Made by a program: the position numbers and the translations under genes. This document shows, one piece after another, positions 28,199 through 38,619 of a DNA stretch of 64,000 nt. The notes under the pieces were generated by a model. That model was not told the origin of the DNA. It saw only the letters and a program-made list of their open reading frames with translations, and ran no database searches. The stretch is taken from the NCBI RefSeq assembly GCF_018599185.1, contig NZ_JAHFVL010000002.1, positions 674,041 through 738,040 of the forward strand, read 5' to 3'. Positions within the stretch are counted from its first letter, which is position 1, and each line of letters opens with the position of its first letter. This DNA comes from Rhodanobacter sp. LX-99 (lineage in GTDB: Bacteria; Pseudomonadota; Gammaproteobacteria; Xanthomonadales; Rhodanobacteraceae).

Positions 28199-29536
28199 AT
28201 GCCCCGTCCTGTCTCGCCATCCACCCCCGGCCTGTTCGCCGAACCCGATGCGCTCAAGCCGCTGGCCGAGCGCATGCGCCCGCGCAGCCTCGATGAAATC
28301 GTCGGCCAGCAGCGGCTGGTCGGTCCGGACAAGGCGCTGCGCCGCGCGCTGGAGGCCGGCAAGATCCATTCGATGGTGCTGTGGGGCCCGCCCGGCTGCG
28401 GCAAGACCACGTTGGCCTTGCTGGTGGCGCGTTATGCGGACGCGGATTTCCGCGCGATCTCGGCGGTGTTGTCCGGCTTGCCGGACGTGCGCAAGGCGCT
28501 GGCCGAGGCCGAGGTGAACTTCGCCCAGGGCCGGCGCACCGTGCTGTTCGTCGACGAGGTGCACCGCTTCAACAAGACCCAGCAGGATGCCTTCCTGCCG
28601 CACATCGAACGCGGCGTGATCATCTTCATCGGCGCCACCACCGAGAACCCCTCGTTCGAGCTGAACTCCGCGCTGCTGTCGCGCTGCCGCGTGCACGTGC
28701 TGGAACCGATCTCCACCGACGACATCGTTGCCGCGCTGAAGCGCGCGCTGGCCGACGGCGAGCGCGGCCTTGGCGAGTTGCAGCTGCAGGTTTCCGACGA
28801 ATCGCTGGACTCGATCGCCCAGGCCGCCGACGGCGACGTGCGCCGCGCGCTGACCCTGCTGGAAATCGCCGCCGAATTAGCCGACGACAAGCGCATCGAC
28901 GAAGCCACCCTGGCCCAGGTGCTGGCCGACCGCACGCGCCGCTTCGACAAGCAGGGCGAGCAGTTCTACGACCAGATCTCGGCGCTGCACAAATCCGTGC
29001 GCTCGTCCGACCCGGATGCGGCGGTGTACTGGCTGTGCCGGATGCTCGACGGCGGCGTCGACCCGCTGTACCTGGCCCGGCGGCTGACTCGCATGGCGGT
29101 GGAAGACGTCGGCCTGGCCGAGCCGCGCGCGTGGCGCATGGCGCTGGACGCGTGGGATACCTACGAACGCCTGGGCAGCCCCGAAGGCGAACTCGGGCTG
29201 GCCCAGCTGGCGATCTGGCTGGCCATCTCGCCCAAGAGCAACGCCGCCTACATGGCCTACAACAAGGCCCGCGACGCGGTGCGCAGCGGCGGCACGCTGG
29301 AAGTGCCGATGCACCTGCGCAACGCGCCGACGAAATTGATGAAAGGCCTCGGCTACGGCAAGGGCTACCAGTACGACCACGACGCCGAAGGCGGCATCGC
29401 GCTGGACCAGCAATGCCTGCCCGACGAATTGGCCGGCAGCGTGTTCTACGAGCCGGTCGAGCGCGGCCTGGAGCTGCAACTGCGCGAAAAGCTGCTGGCC
29501 CTGCGCGCCGCCCGCGCCAAGGCCCGCGGCAAGTAA
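28199..29536 (+). CDS. rarA: Replication-associated recombination protein RarA (MgsA)
   Basis: A 445-residue clamp-loader-like AAA+ ATPase acting at stalled replication forks. Motifs are Walker A GPPGCGKT at 63-70, Walker B FVDEVHRFNK at 117-126, sensor 1 IGATTENPSFELNSALLSRC, and sensor 2 DGDVRRALTLLE. The C-terminal tetramerisation domain contains MLDGGVDPLYLARRLTRMAVEDVG and AISPKSNAAYMAYNKA. The start MPRPVSPSTPG at 28199 was preferred; an in-frame ATG six codons upstream (28181) is possible. It is part of the conserved lolA-rarA-serS neighbourhood. Confidence 0.97.
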   Translation: MPRPVSPSTPGLFAEPDALKPLAERMRPRSLDEIVGQQRLVGPDKALRRALEAGKIHSMVLWGPPGCGKTTLALLVARYADADFRAISAVLSGLPDVRKALAEAEVNFAQGRRTVLFVDEVHRFNKTQQDAFLPHIERGVIIFIGATTENPSFELNSALLSRCRVHVLEPISTDDIVAALKRALADGERGLGELQLQVSDESLDSIAQAADGDVRRALTLLEIAAELADDKRIDEATLAQVLADRTRRFDKQGEQFYDQISALHKSVRSSDPDAAVYWLCRMLDGGVDPLYLARRLTRMAVEDVGLAEPRAWRMALDAWDTYERLGSPEGELGLAQLAIWLAISPKSNAAYMAYNKARDAVRSGGTLEVPMHLRNAPTKLMKGLGYGKGYQYDHDAEGGIALDQQCLPDELAGSVFYEPVERGLELQLREKLLALRAARAKARGK

Positions 29537-29614
29537 TCCCGGCTGCTGCGCGCGCCCTTGCCGCCGTCCCGGTGCCCGGCATAGATTCGCCGCATCAACC
29601 GGGGAGGGTGAGCC

Positions 29615-30193
29615 ATGCGCGTACTGATAGCAGGTCTGATCGGCGGCATCGTGATGTTCGTGTGGGGCGTGGCGGCGCACATGGCGCTGGGGCTGGGCGA
29701 GACAGGCATCCATCTGCCGGCCAACGAAAACGCCGTCTTGAGCAGCCTGCATGAAGGGCTCGGCAACCAGTCCGGCATCTACATCCTGCCGTCGCTGGAT
29801 CCGAAGAAGATGGGCGACGAGGCGGTGCTCAAGGCCTACTCGGAAAAGGCGGCGACGTCGCCGTATGCCTTCGTGGTCTACCTGCCGCAAGGCGAGGACA
29901 TGATGCAGATGGGGCCGCAGATCGGCCGGCAGTGGGCGTCCGACACGCTCGCTGCGCTGGCACTGGCCTTCATGCTGGGGCTGGCCGGGCTGGGTTTCCG
30001 GCGACGCGTGGCGCTGGCAGCCGTGGCGGCGGTATTCGCCTGGCTGTGCACGATGGTGCCGTACTGGAACTGGTATCGCTTCCCGCTCGATTTCACACTG
30101 GCTGCACTGGTCGAGCAACTCGTCGGCTGGCTGCTCGCCGGCGCCGCGATGGCCTGGTGGCTGGGTCGCAGCGAACGCAGGCTGGCCAGCTGA
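29615..30193 (+). CDS. Uncharacterised membrane protein
   Basis: A 192-residue protein not recognised as a characterised family. It has an N-terminal membrane helix (VLIAGLIGGIVMFVWGVAAHMAL), a periplasm-like stretch of about 75 residues (LPANENAVLSSLHEGLGNQSG, then a lysine-containing segment), and three further helices (about 108-125, 130-150 and 160-180). A Trp/Tyr-rich loop MVPYWNWYRFP lies between the last two. GGGAGG precedes the ATG at 29615. It lies between rarA and serS on the same strand, with 78 and 143 base gaps. The compositional match to its neighbours suggests a resident rather than acquired gene. Confidence 0.75.
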   Translation: MRVLIAGLIGGIVMFVWGVAAHMALGLGETGIHLPANENAVLSSLHEGLGNQSGIYILPSLDPKKMGDEAVLKAYSEKAATSPYAFVVYLPQGEDMMQMGPQIGRQWASDTLAALALAFMLGLAGLGFRRRVALAAVAAVFAWLCTMVPYWNWYRFPLDFTLAALVEQLVGWLLAGAAMAWWLGRSERRLAS

Positions 30194-30233
30194 GCCGCCT
30201 CGCTCTTTCCTCGCGGAGATGCCTTTCTCTCTC

Positions 30234-30252
30234 CCCCTGCGTGTAGCAGGGG
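30234..30252. repeat. Hairpin (CCCCTGC / GCAGGGG) upstream of serS
   Basis: A 7-bp GC stem (30234-30240 with 30246-30252) and five-base loop lie between the uncharacterised membrane protein gene and serS. Such CCCCTGC...GCAGGGG inverted repeats are common intergenic elements in xanthomonad-like genomes and may act as terminator or mRNA stabiliser. No T-run follows. Confidence 0.45.
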
Positions 30253-30303
30253 AGGGGTGAAAGCGTGCGTTGCATTGCGGGCATAGCCACCCGGCAGCGA
30301 TAA

Positions 30304-31997
<1,694 letters not shown>

Positions 31998-32043
31998 TAA
32001 ACTTCCACGCCTGCTGGCAACCCAATCTGCCGGCGATAGTCAT

Positions 32044-32133
32044 GGAGAGATGGCCGAGCGGTTTAAGGCAGCAGTCTTGAAAACTGCCGTAGTGGTAACA
32101 CTACCGTGGGTTCGAATCCCACTCTCTCCGCCA
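32044..32133 (+). tRNA. tRNA-Ser (anticodon TGA)
   Basis: A 90-nt type II tRNA with a seven-pair acceptor stem (GGAGAGA at 32044-32050 with TCTCTCC) and encoded discriminator G plus CCA (32131-32133). The D arm is TGGCCGAGCGGTTTAAGGCA. The anticodon stem GCAGT/ACTGC encloses loop CTTGAAA with anticodon TGA at 32078-32080. The long variable arm and TTCGAAT T-loop are as in serine tRNAs. It reads UCA/UCG/UCU codons. Confidence 0.97.
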
Positions 32134-32173
32134 GAAAAGCAAAACGCCCCCACGTGGGGCGTCTTGCTTTTCT
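32133..32173 (+). terminator. Rho-independent terminator of tRNA-Ser
   Basis: A long inverted repeat starts at the CCA end. The left arm AGAAAAGCAAAACGCCCC pairs with GGGGCGTCTTGCTTTTCT with one mismatch around a short CACGT-centred loop. The A-rich left arm and T-rich right arm give the classical terminator layout in both directions, so it also serves the convergent toxin-antitoxin operon. Confidence 0.88.
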
Positions 32174-32215
32174 GATGGTGACGACTGGATGAGAACCCGT
32201 GGTGGAGCGCCGAAC

Positions 32216-32632
32216 CTACGCTCGCGCGCGTGTTCCTTTCAAGCGTCCAGCTCCAGCCGCGGCGCTCTTCGCCTTCTTGGCGGCAGTAACTGCGACTGAC
32301 GTTTTGGGCTTCGCTGGCTTCTTTGTTGCTGCCGTGGCCTTCTGCTTGGTTACCGGTTTCACCGCCATCCGCAACCCAAGCGCGCGCACCACTTTCCCCA
32401 CAGTGGCATATCCGGGTGTTGCGCCTGGCTTCAGCGCCTTGTAGAGGCTCTCGCGGCCAACTCCGGCATCCTTGGCAAGTTGCGACATGCCGCGGGCTTT
32501 GGCTACGTGCCCAAGGGCCCGAAGGAACTCGTCGTCGTCGCCATCGGCCATCACCTGGGATAGATACTCGGCAATGGCTTCCTCGCTGTCCAGGTAGTCG
32601 GCAACATCGAAGGTCGTAAGTTGAAGGGCCAT
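32216..32632 (-). CDS. higA: HigA-type antitoxin (addiction module antidote, HTH) with basic C-terminal tail
   Basis: A 138-residue protein. The first about 90 residues match the probable addiction-module antidote family: FDVADYLDSEEAIAEYLSQ, DDEFLRALGHVAKARGMSQLAKDAGVGRESLYKALKPG and ATVGKVVRALGL, a Cro/C1-type HTH. A tail of about 48 residues rich in Lys and Ala follows (KQKATAATKKPAKPK, AAKKAKSAAAGAGR), unlike the usual roughly 95-105 residue length. The gene starts 1 base after the toxin stop. The partner and HTH predict an antitoxin that also represses the operon through the 18-bp palindrome upstream. Confidence 0.85.
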   Translation of the reverse strand: MALQLTTFDVADYLDSEEAIAEYLSQVMADGDDDEFLRALGHVAKARGMSQLAKDAGVGRESLYKALKPGATPGYATVGKVVRALGLRMAVKPVTKQKATAATKKPAKPKTSVAVTAAKKAKSAAAGAGRLKGTRARA

Positions 32633-32633
32633 G

Positions 32634-32927
32634 TCAGACCTCCTTTGCAAGCTGAGCGGCGCGCTTGATATCGCGCTGCTGGGTTTTCTTGTCGCCGCCG
32701 CATAACAGAATAACGATGGCGTTGCCCCGCAACGTGAAGTAGGTGCGGTAACCGGGGTCGACGTCGATCCGCATTTCAGAGACGCCCTCGCCAACGGGTT
32801 TCACATCACCCAGATTGCCGGTGGCAGCGCGATCAAGACGGCGTGCGATGGCGATGCGCGCCTTCAGGTCGCGCAAGCTCTTGTGCCAGACAGCGAACTC
32901 TTCCGTGAGCTGGACGATGTAGGGCAT
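32634..32927 (-). CDS. higB: HigB/RelE-type toxin (addiction module killer protein)
   Basis: A 97-residue protein of the RelE-like addiction-module killer family, predicted to be a ribosome-dependent mRNA interferase. Typical blocks are FAVWHKSLRDLKARIAIARRLDRA, GNLGDVKPVGEGVSEMRIDVDPGYRTYF and the C-terminal ILLCGGDKKTQQRDIKRA. Toxin-first order with the antitoxin immediately downstream is the usual HigBA arrangement. No Shine-Dalgarno sequence is placed well before ATG 32927, in keeping with a leaderless transcript. The operon is convergent with the tRNA-Ser terminator. Confidence 0.9.
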   Translation of the reverse strand: MPYIVQLTEEFAVWHKSLRDLKARIAIARRLDRAATGNLGDVKPVGEGVSEMRIDVDPGYRTYFTLRGNAIVILLCGGDKKTQQRDIKRAAQLAKEV

Positions 32928-32962
32928 GTCGTCGATTGTATCCGATCGGATACAGTTCGCAA
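32928..32962 (-). promoter_or_regulatory. Promoter and 18-bp palindromic operator of the higBA operon
   Basis: The perfect palindrome TGTATCCGATCGGATACA (32937-32954) lies 9 bases before the toxin ATG. On the minus strand, TACAAT (32940-32935) forms a -10 element, and TTGCGA (32962-32957), 16 bases upstream, is a fair -35. The operator fills the spacer, as expected for autorepression by the antitoxin/toxin complex. The predicted start of transcription is within one or two bases of the ATG. Confidence 0.75.
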
Positions 32963-33073
32963 GGACTTCGAATCACGCTAACCGGAGCTAATCAGGTCCG
33001 CGTCACTTTCCTGGCTCCATTCTGCAGATCGGCGCTATCGGCTCAGACCCGCGGGCACGGTGGCCCCATCGAC

Positions 33074-33367
33074 GCCGATATCCCAACAATCTCCGCCGAC
33101 CGAAATCCTCCCGGCATGGATATCCAGCGACCCGGCGCCGACCAAATTTCACTCGGCGGGGGCATCCGGATACTCGAAGTGGATGTCTGGATACCCCGGC
33201 GGGAATATCCGCCACTCGGTGCCGACTGACATGCCGTCGACGGGGATATCCCGGTACCTGGCGTCGACTGAAATCCAGTCGGCGGTGACGTTCCGACACC
33301 TGGCGGGGATGCGCGGCTACCCGACGCCGACTGAAATCCAGTCGGCGCCGATACGCCGCCCGGTCAA
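33074..33367. repeat. Array of about 14 imperfect 21-bp repeats
   Basis: The segment divides into fourteen consecutive 21-bp units without a phase break, and a more degenerate unit can be traced to about 33053. Two unit types occur. Type A, at 33095, 33137, 33221, 33263 and 33326, has the form GCCGACTG-N5-CAGTCGGC, a stem-loop; the copies at 33263 and 33326 differ by one base. Type B fills the other positions and carries GGGATATCCC-like or related cores. A and B partly alternate, giving 42-bp spacing. No unique spacers are present. No stop occurs within the array in the TonB-receptor frame or in one minus-strand frame. Located between higBA and the TonB-dependent receptor. Confidence 0.9.
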
Positions 33368-33527
33368 GACGATCGGTGGTGCGGCTGACGGCGTGCCGCA
33401 GAGGCCCGCCGGTCGCCGGCAGGGTGATTTCACGCACGCAATCCCAACAAGAGGCTTTTTTGGCGAAAAAAGTCGGAGTAGCTTGCCGAAGGGGGATACA
33501 GAGGCCAATGAGAGGGGGGGAAAGAAG

Positions 33528-36191
33528 ATGCTCAACCATACAGGTGTCAACGTAGTGCTTTTGCGCGCGGTGCGGGCGGCGCTTGCCGCCGCCACGCTGC
33601 TCGCGTGTTCGGCGCAGGCGCAGGATCCGGGAGCGTCGGACAGCAGGCAGGCCACGGCCCGCCAGGCGAGCGGAACGCAGGAACGCAGCAATGCGGAGAA
33701 AGAAAAGTCGACCACCAACCTGCAGGAGGTCGTGGTGACCGGCACGCATCGGGCCGGCCTGTCGCCGACCGAGTCCATCTCGCCGATCGACGCGTTCAGC
33801 GGCAGCCAGATCGCGAACCAGCCATCGGCGGATTTGACCGATGCGCTGACCAATATCGTGCCGTCGCTGACCACCCAGCGCTTTCCCATCGCCGACGGCA
33901 CGGCGTTCGTGCGGCCGGTGTCGTTGCGCAACCTGTCGCCCGACCAGACCCTGGTGCTGGTCGACGGCGTGCGCTTCCATCGTTCGGCGTTGGTCAACCT
34001 GCAGATCGATCCGCTCGGCACCTTCAACCAGGGCGCGCAGGCGGTCGATTTCTCGGTGTTTCCGTCCAACGCGATCGAGCGCGTCGAGGTGCTGCGCGAC
34101 GGTGCCTCGGTGCTGTACGGATCGGATGCGATCGCCGGCGTGGTCAACGTCATCCTCAAGAAGGCACCCACGGGCGTGACGGTCAGCGCGGAGCTGGGCA
34201 AGTACGGCAAGGGCGATGGCAATCTGCGGCGCTACGACGCCGACGCGGGGCTCCCGCTCGGCACCGACGGCTTCGTGCACGTGAGCGCCGAGCGCGAGAC
34301 GACCGACCCCACCTCGCGCGGCGTGCCGCAGGGCGGCGCGGCGGCCGTCGCGGCGGTGGTGGGCGCGAACCTGGTGCCGTACGACGGCCTCGGCCAGCGC
34401 TGGGGTGACCCGCAGACCAAGACGAACAAACTGTTCGTCAACGCGGGCCTGCCGCTGACCGGCGATGTGCAGCTTTACGGTTATGGCAGCTTCATGGACA
34501 AGAAGGTGTTGTCCAGCTTCTTCTATCGCAACCCGGTACTGTCGCCGCAGTACGGCATCAGCGGTCGTTCGACGCTGGTCAGTTATGCCGACGGCACCCT
34601 GACACCCGCAGACGCGCCGCAGTCGCTGGTGGACAGCATCGTGGCGGGCGGCGGCAACCCGGCGAATTACCTGACAGCCAACGCCGCGAGCCCGAGTGGC
34701 TGGGTGCTGCTCAATCCGATCTACACGAAGTTCCCTGGCGGCTACAGCCCGCTGTTCGGCGCCGACATCGCCGATCACCAGCTGGTCGGCGGCGTGCGCG
34801 GCGGCGGGCAGAGCAATCTGCAGTGGGACGTGCACTACCGTACCGGCAGCAACGAGGTCGACTACCGGCTGCAGGGTTCGATCAACCCGAGCCTGGGCAG
34901 CCTTTCGCCCACGAGCTTCCGCCCCGGCAAGCTGACCCAGCGCGAGCAGGGTGCAGGCGCGGATTTCGTCCGTTCGTTCGACAACTCGCCGCTCACGCTC
35001 GCCTTCGGCGCGCAGTGGCGCCAGGAAACCTACATCATCCACCAGGGCGATCCGGGTTCGACCGAGGTGGGGCCGACCGCGTCGGTGTTCGGCGTGGGGT
35101 CGGACGCCTTCCAGGGCTTTCCGGCCAACGCGGCGGGGAGGTTCACGCAGAACAGCGATTCTGCCTACTTCGACGCCGAGACGAACCTCACCGACAAGTG
35201 GTCGGGTGCGGCGGCGGTGCGCTACGAGCATGCGGACGGCTACGGTTCCAAGGTGGTGTACAAGCTTTCCAGCCGTTACGCGTTCACCGACGCGTTCGCG
35301 CTGCGCGGTACGTACAACACCGGCTTCCGCACACCGACCCCGGGCCAGGCAAACACGCTGAATGTCACCACCACGGCGAACGCCCAGGGCGGCCTGATTC
35401 CCAGCGGCACCTATCCGGTCGACAACCCGGTGGCGCGCGCGCTCGGCTCGACGCCGCTGAAGACCGAAACGTCGAAGAGCCTGTCCGTGGGCGCCGTGTG
35501 GACGCCGGTCGACAACCTCACGACCACCCTGGACTACTACCGGATCAGGATCGACGACCGCATCGGCCTGGTCAGCAACAGCGTGACCCAGGCTACCGTC
35601 GACCAACTCGCCGCCGGCGGTTACCCGAACGCGCAGCTGCTGCTCGGCAGCGACGCCAGCTATTTCGGCAATGCGTTCGGATCCGACATCCACGGCATCG
35701 ACTTCGTGGTCGACACAAGGCACCAGCTGGGCAACGGCACGCTCAACGTCGACTTCCGCTACAACCGCAATACGCAGAACGTGGTCAAGGTACAGCCGGA
35801 CACGCTCAACAACGATTTCGTGTACGACCTCGAACACCAGGTGCCCAAGAGCCGGTCGGTGCTCAGCTTCGACTACGGGCTGCACCGGTTCGACGCCATC
35901 GCGCGGATCAACCATTACGGCGGCTGGAGCACCACGGTCGGTTTGTTCGGCAGCAACAATCCGCCGGACGACGTGAATCACTACAGCGGCAAGACGCTGC
36001 TCGACCTGGAGGCGCGTTACAAGTTCAACGACACCTTCTCGGTGGCGGTCGGAGGCAACAACGTCTTCAACACCTACCCCGGCAAGGAGCAGAACGGCAC
36101 GCTGCAATTCCTTGGCGTCAAGTACGCGCTCACCTCGCCATTCGGTTTCAACGGCGCGTTCTGGTACGTGCGCATGACGGCCAGCTTCTGA
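33528..36191 (+). CDS. TonB-dependent outer-membrane receptor
   Basis: An 887-residue outer-membrane transporter. A signal peptide of about 32 residues ends at SAQAQ. The plug domain follows: LQEVVVTGTHR, a TonB-box-like element at the N-terminus, LVLVDGVRFHRS, IERVEVLRDGASVLYGSDAIAGVVNVILKK. A 22-strand-type barrel ends in an aromatic residue (MTASF), as required for outer-membrane assembly. The C-terminal region RYKFNDTFSVAVGGNNVFNTYPG is typical. The substrate is unknown; no siderophore or sugar gene is adjacent. A strong purine-rich ribosome binding site (GAGGGGGGGAAAGAAG region) precedes ATG 33528. The same frame stays open upstream through the repeat array, but the signal peptide and SD fix the start. 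Confidence 0.93.
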   Translation: MLNHTGVNVVLLRAVRAALAAATLLACSAQAQDPGASDSRQATARQASGTQERSNAEKEKSTTNLQEVVVTGTHRAGLSPTESISPIDAFSGSQIANQPSADLTDALTNIVPSLTTQRFPIADGTAFVRPVSLRNLSPDQTLVLVDGVRFHRSALVNLQIDPLGTFNQGAQAVDFSVFPSNAIERVEVLRDGASVLYGSDAIAGVVNVILKKAPTGVTVSAELGKYGKGDGNLRRYDADAGLPLGTDGFVHVSAERETTDPTSRGVPQGGAAAVAAVVGANLVPYDGLGQRWGDPQTKTNKLFVNAGLPLTGDVQLYGYGSFMDKKVLSSFFYRNPVLSPQYGISGRSTLVSYADGTLTPADAPQSLVDSIVAGGGNPANYLTANAASPSGWVLLNPIYTKFPGGYSPLFGADIADHQLVGGVRGGGQSNLQWDVHYRTGSNEVDYRLQGSINPSLGSLSPTSFRPGKLTQREQGAGADFVRSFDNSPLTLAFGAQWRQETYIIHQGDPGSTEVGPTASVFGVGSDAFQGFPANAAGRFTQNSDSAYFDAETNLTDKWSGAAAVRYEHADGYGSKVVYKLSSRYAFTDAFALRGTYNTGFRTPTPGQANTLNVTTTANAQGGLIPSGTYPVDNPVARALGSTPLKTETSKSLSVGAVWTPVDNLTTTLDYYRIRIDDRIGLVSNSVTQATVDQLAAGGYPNAQLLLGSDASYFGNAFGSDIHGIDFVVDTRHQLGNGTLNVDFRYNRNTQNVVKVQPDTLNNDFVYDLEHQVPKSRSVLSFDYGLHRFDAIARINHYGGWSTTVGLFGSNNPPDDVNHYSGKTLLDLEARYKFNDTFSVAVGGNNVFNTYPGKEQNGTLQFLGVKYALTSPFGFNGAFWYVRMTASF

Positions 36192-36212
36192 CCGGCCATC
36201 GCCTGCTGAGGT

Positions 36213-36240
36213 CATCCCCCCGGGCGCGCCCGGGGGGATG
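36213..36240. terminator. Perfect 28-bp GC palindrome between convergent genes
   Basis: Bases 36213-36226 (CATCCCCCCGGGCG) are exactly complementary to 36227-36240. The palindrome starts 21 bases after the TonB receptor stop, ahead of the convergent epimerase gene. It could be a bidirectional transcription stop, although there is no T-run on either side. Confidence 0.5.
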
Positions 36241-36315
36241 GCGGCCGGTGGAGCCTGCGCGCGCCATCCGGCGTGGCTTGCCCGCCATTCGGCTCATCGC
36301 CTTGCGCGCCTTCAG

Positions 36316-37326
36316 CTACACGCCGTAGTACTCCCGGTACCAGCTCACAAAGTTGGCAATGCCCGTGCCTACCGAAACCTTCGGGGCATACCCGACCGCC
36401 CGGATAAGTTCCGACACGTCCGCCTCGGTATCGGGCACGTCGCCCGCCTGCAGGGGCAGCATCTCCATTTGCGCCTTGCGTCCGAGGCACTCCTCCAGCA
36501 CCGCGATGTAGCGCAACAACTCCACCGGTTGCGCATTGCCTATGTTGTACAGCCGGTAGGGAGCGACGCCGCTGCTGGCCGGGTCGGGAAGATTTCCATT
36601 CCAGTCGTTGTCCTTGCCCGGCAGCGTATCCAGCGTACGGATCACGCCTTCCACGATGTCATCCACGTAGGTGAAGCTGCGCCTGTGCCGGCCATGGTTG
36701 AACACCTTGATCGGTTCGCCGGCCAGAATCGCCCTGGTGAACAGGAACAGCGCCATGTCCGGGCGCCCCCATGGACCGTAGACCGTGAAGAAGCGCAGCC
36801 CCGTGCACGGGATGCCGTACAGGTGCGCATAACTGTGCGCCATCTGCTCGTTGGCTTTCTTGGAAGCGGCGTAGAGGGTCAGCGGGTGCTCGGTGGGCTG
36901 GTGCTCGGAAAACGGCATGGCGGTGTTGGCGCCGTATACCGAACTGGTGGAGGCAAAGACCAGGTGTTCCACGTCATGCTGGCGGCAACCTTCCAGGATG
37001 TGCAGAAACCCGGTGACGTTGCTGGCCACGTAGATGTGCGGGTTTTCGGCCGCGTAGCGCACGCCGGCCTGGGCAGCCAGGTTGATCACGCGCCGCGGCT
37101 TGTGCGTGGCGAAGGCGCTTTCCACTGCCGCGCGATCGGCCAGGTCGGCATGAATATGCGTATAGCCCGGGTGCGCCATGAAACGCGCCAACCGCGCTTT
37201 CTTCAGGTTGACGTCGTAGTAGTCATTGAGGCTGTCGAAACCGACGACTTCGTCGCCGCGTTCGAGCAGTTGCAGCGCGACGTGTGAACCGATGAAACCG
37301 GCGGTGCCGGTAACCAGCACTTTCAT
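36316..37326 (-). CDS. NAD-dependent UDP-sugar 4-epimerase (UDP-glucuronate epimerase/CapI type)
   Basis: A 336-residue extended short-chain dehydrogenase. It has the NAD motif GTAGFIG at 7-13, the family block [16 protein letters not shown] near 31-46, catalytic Tyr152 and Lys156 in [10 protein letters not shown], and [17 protein letters not shown] and [14 protein letters not shown] downstream. CapI-like enzymes interconvert UDP-glucuronate and UDP-galacturonate, and relatives act on the N-acetylated uronates. Because the gene directly follows a TviB-type UDP-HexNAc dehydrogenase (15 bases), its likely substrate is UDP-GlcNAcA, giving UDP-GalNAcA. UDP-glucuronate remains an alternative. Confidence 0.85.
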   Translation of the reverse strand: MKVLVTGTAGFIGSHVALQLLERGDEVVGFDSLNDYYDVNLKKARLARFMAHPGYTHIHADLADRAAVESAFATHKPRRVINLAAQAGVRYAAENPHIYVASNVTGFLHILEGCRQHDVEHLVFASTSSVYGANTAMPFSEHQPTEHPLTLYAASKKANEQMAHSYAHLYGIPCTGLRFFTVYGPWGRPDMALFLFTRAILAGEPIKVFNHGRHRRSFTYVDDIVEGVIRTLDTLPGKDNDWNGNLPDPASSGVAPYRLYNIGNAQPVELLRYIAVLEECLGRKAQMEMLPLQAGDVPDTEADVSELIRAVGYAPKVSVGTGIANFVSWYREYYGV

Positions 37327-37341
37327 GGCAGGAAATCCTGT

Positions 37342-38619
<1,278 letters not shown>

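Noticed and set aside
33074..33367. CRISPR array
   Set aside because: Units are contiguous 21-mers with no unique spacers of uniform length, and no cas genes are in the window.
33060..33527. In-frame N-terminal extension of the TonB receptor through the 21-bp array
   Set aside because: A clear signal peptide and a strong ribosome binding site place the start at 33528. The open upstream frame follows from a repeat length divisible by three.
33003..36215. Very long minus-strand reading frame antisense to the TonB receptor
   Set aside because: High-GC antisense artefact. It has no domain, and its only protein-like pattern is the heptad readout of the repeat array.
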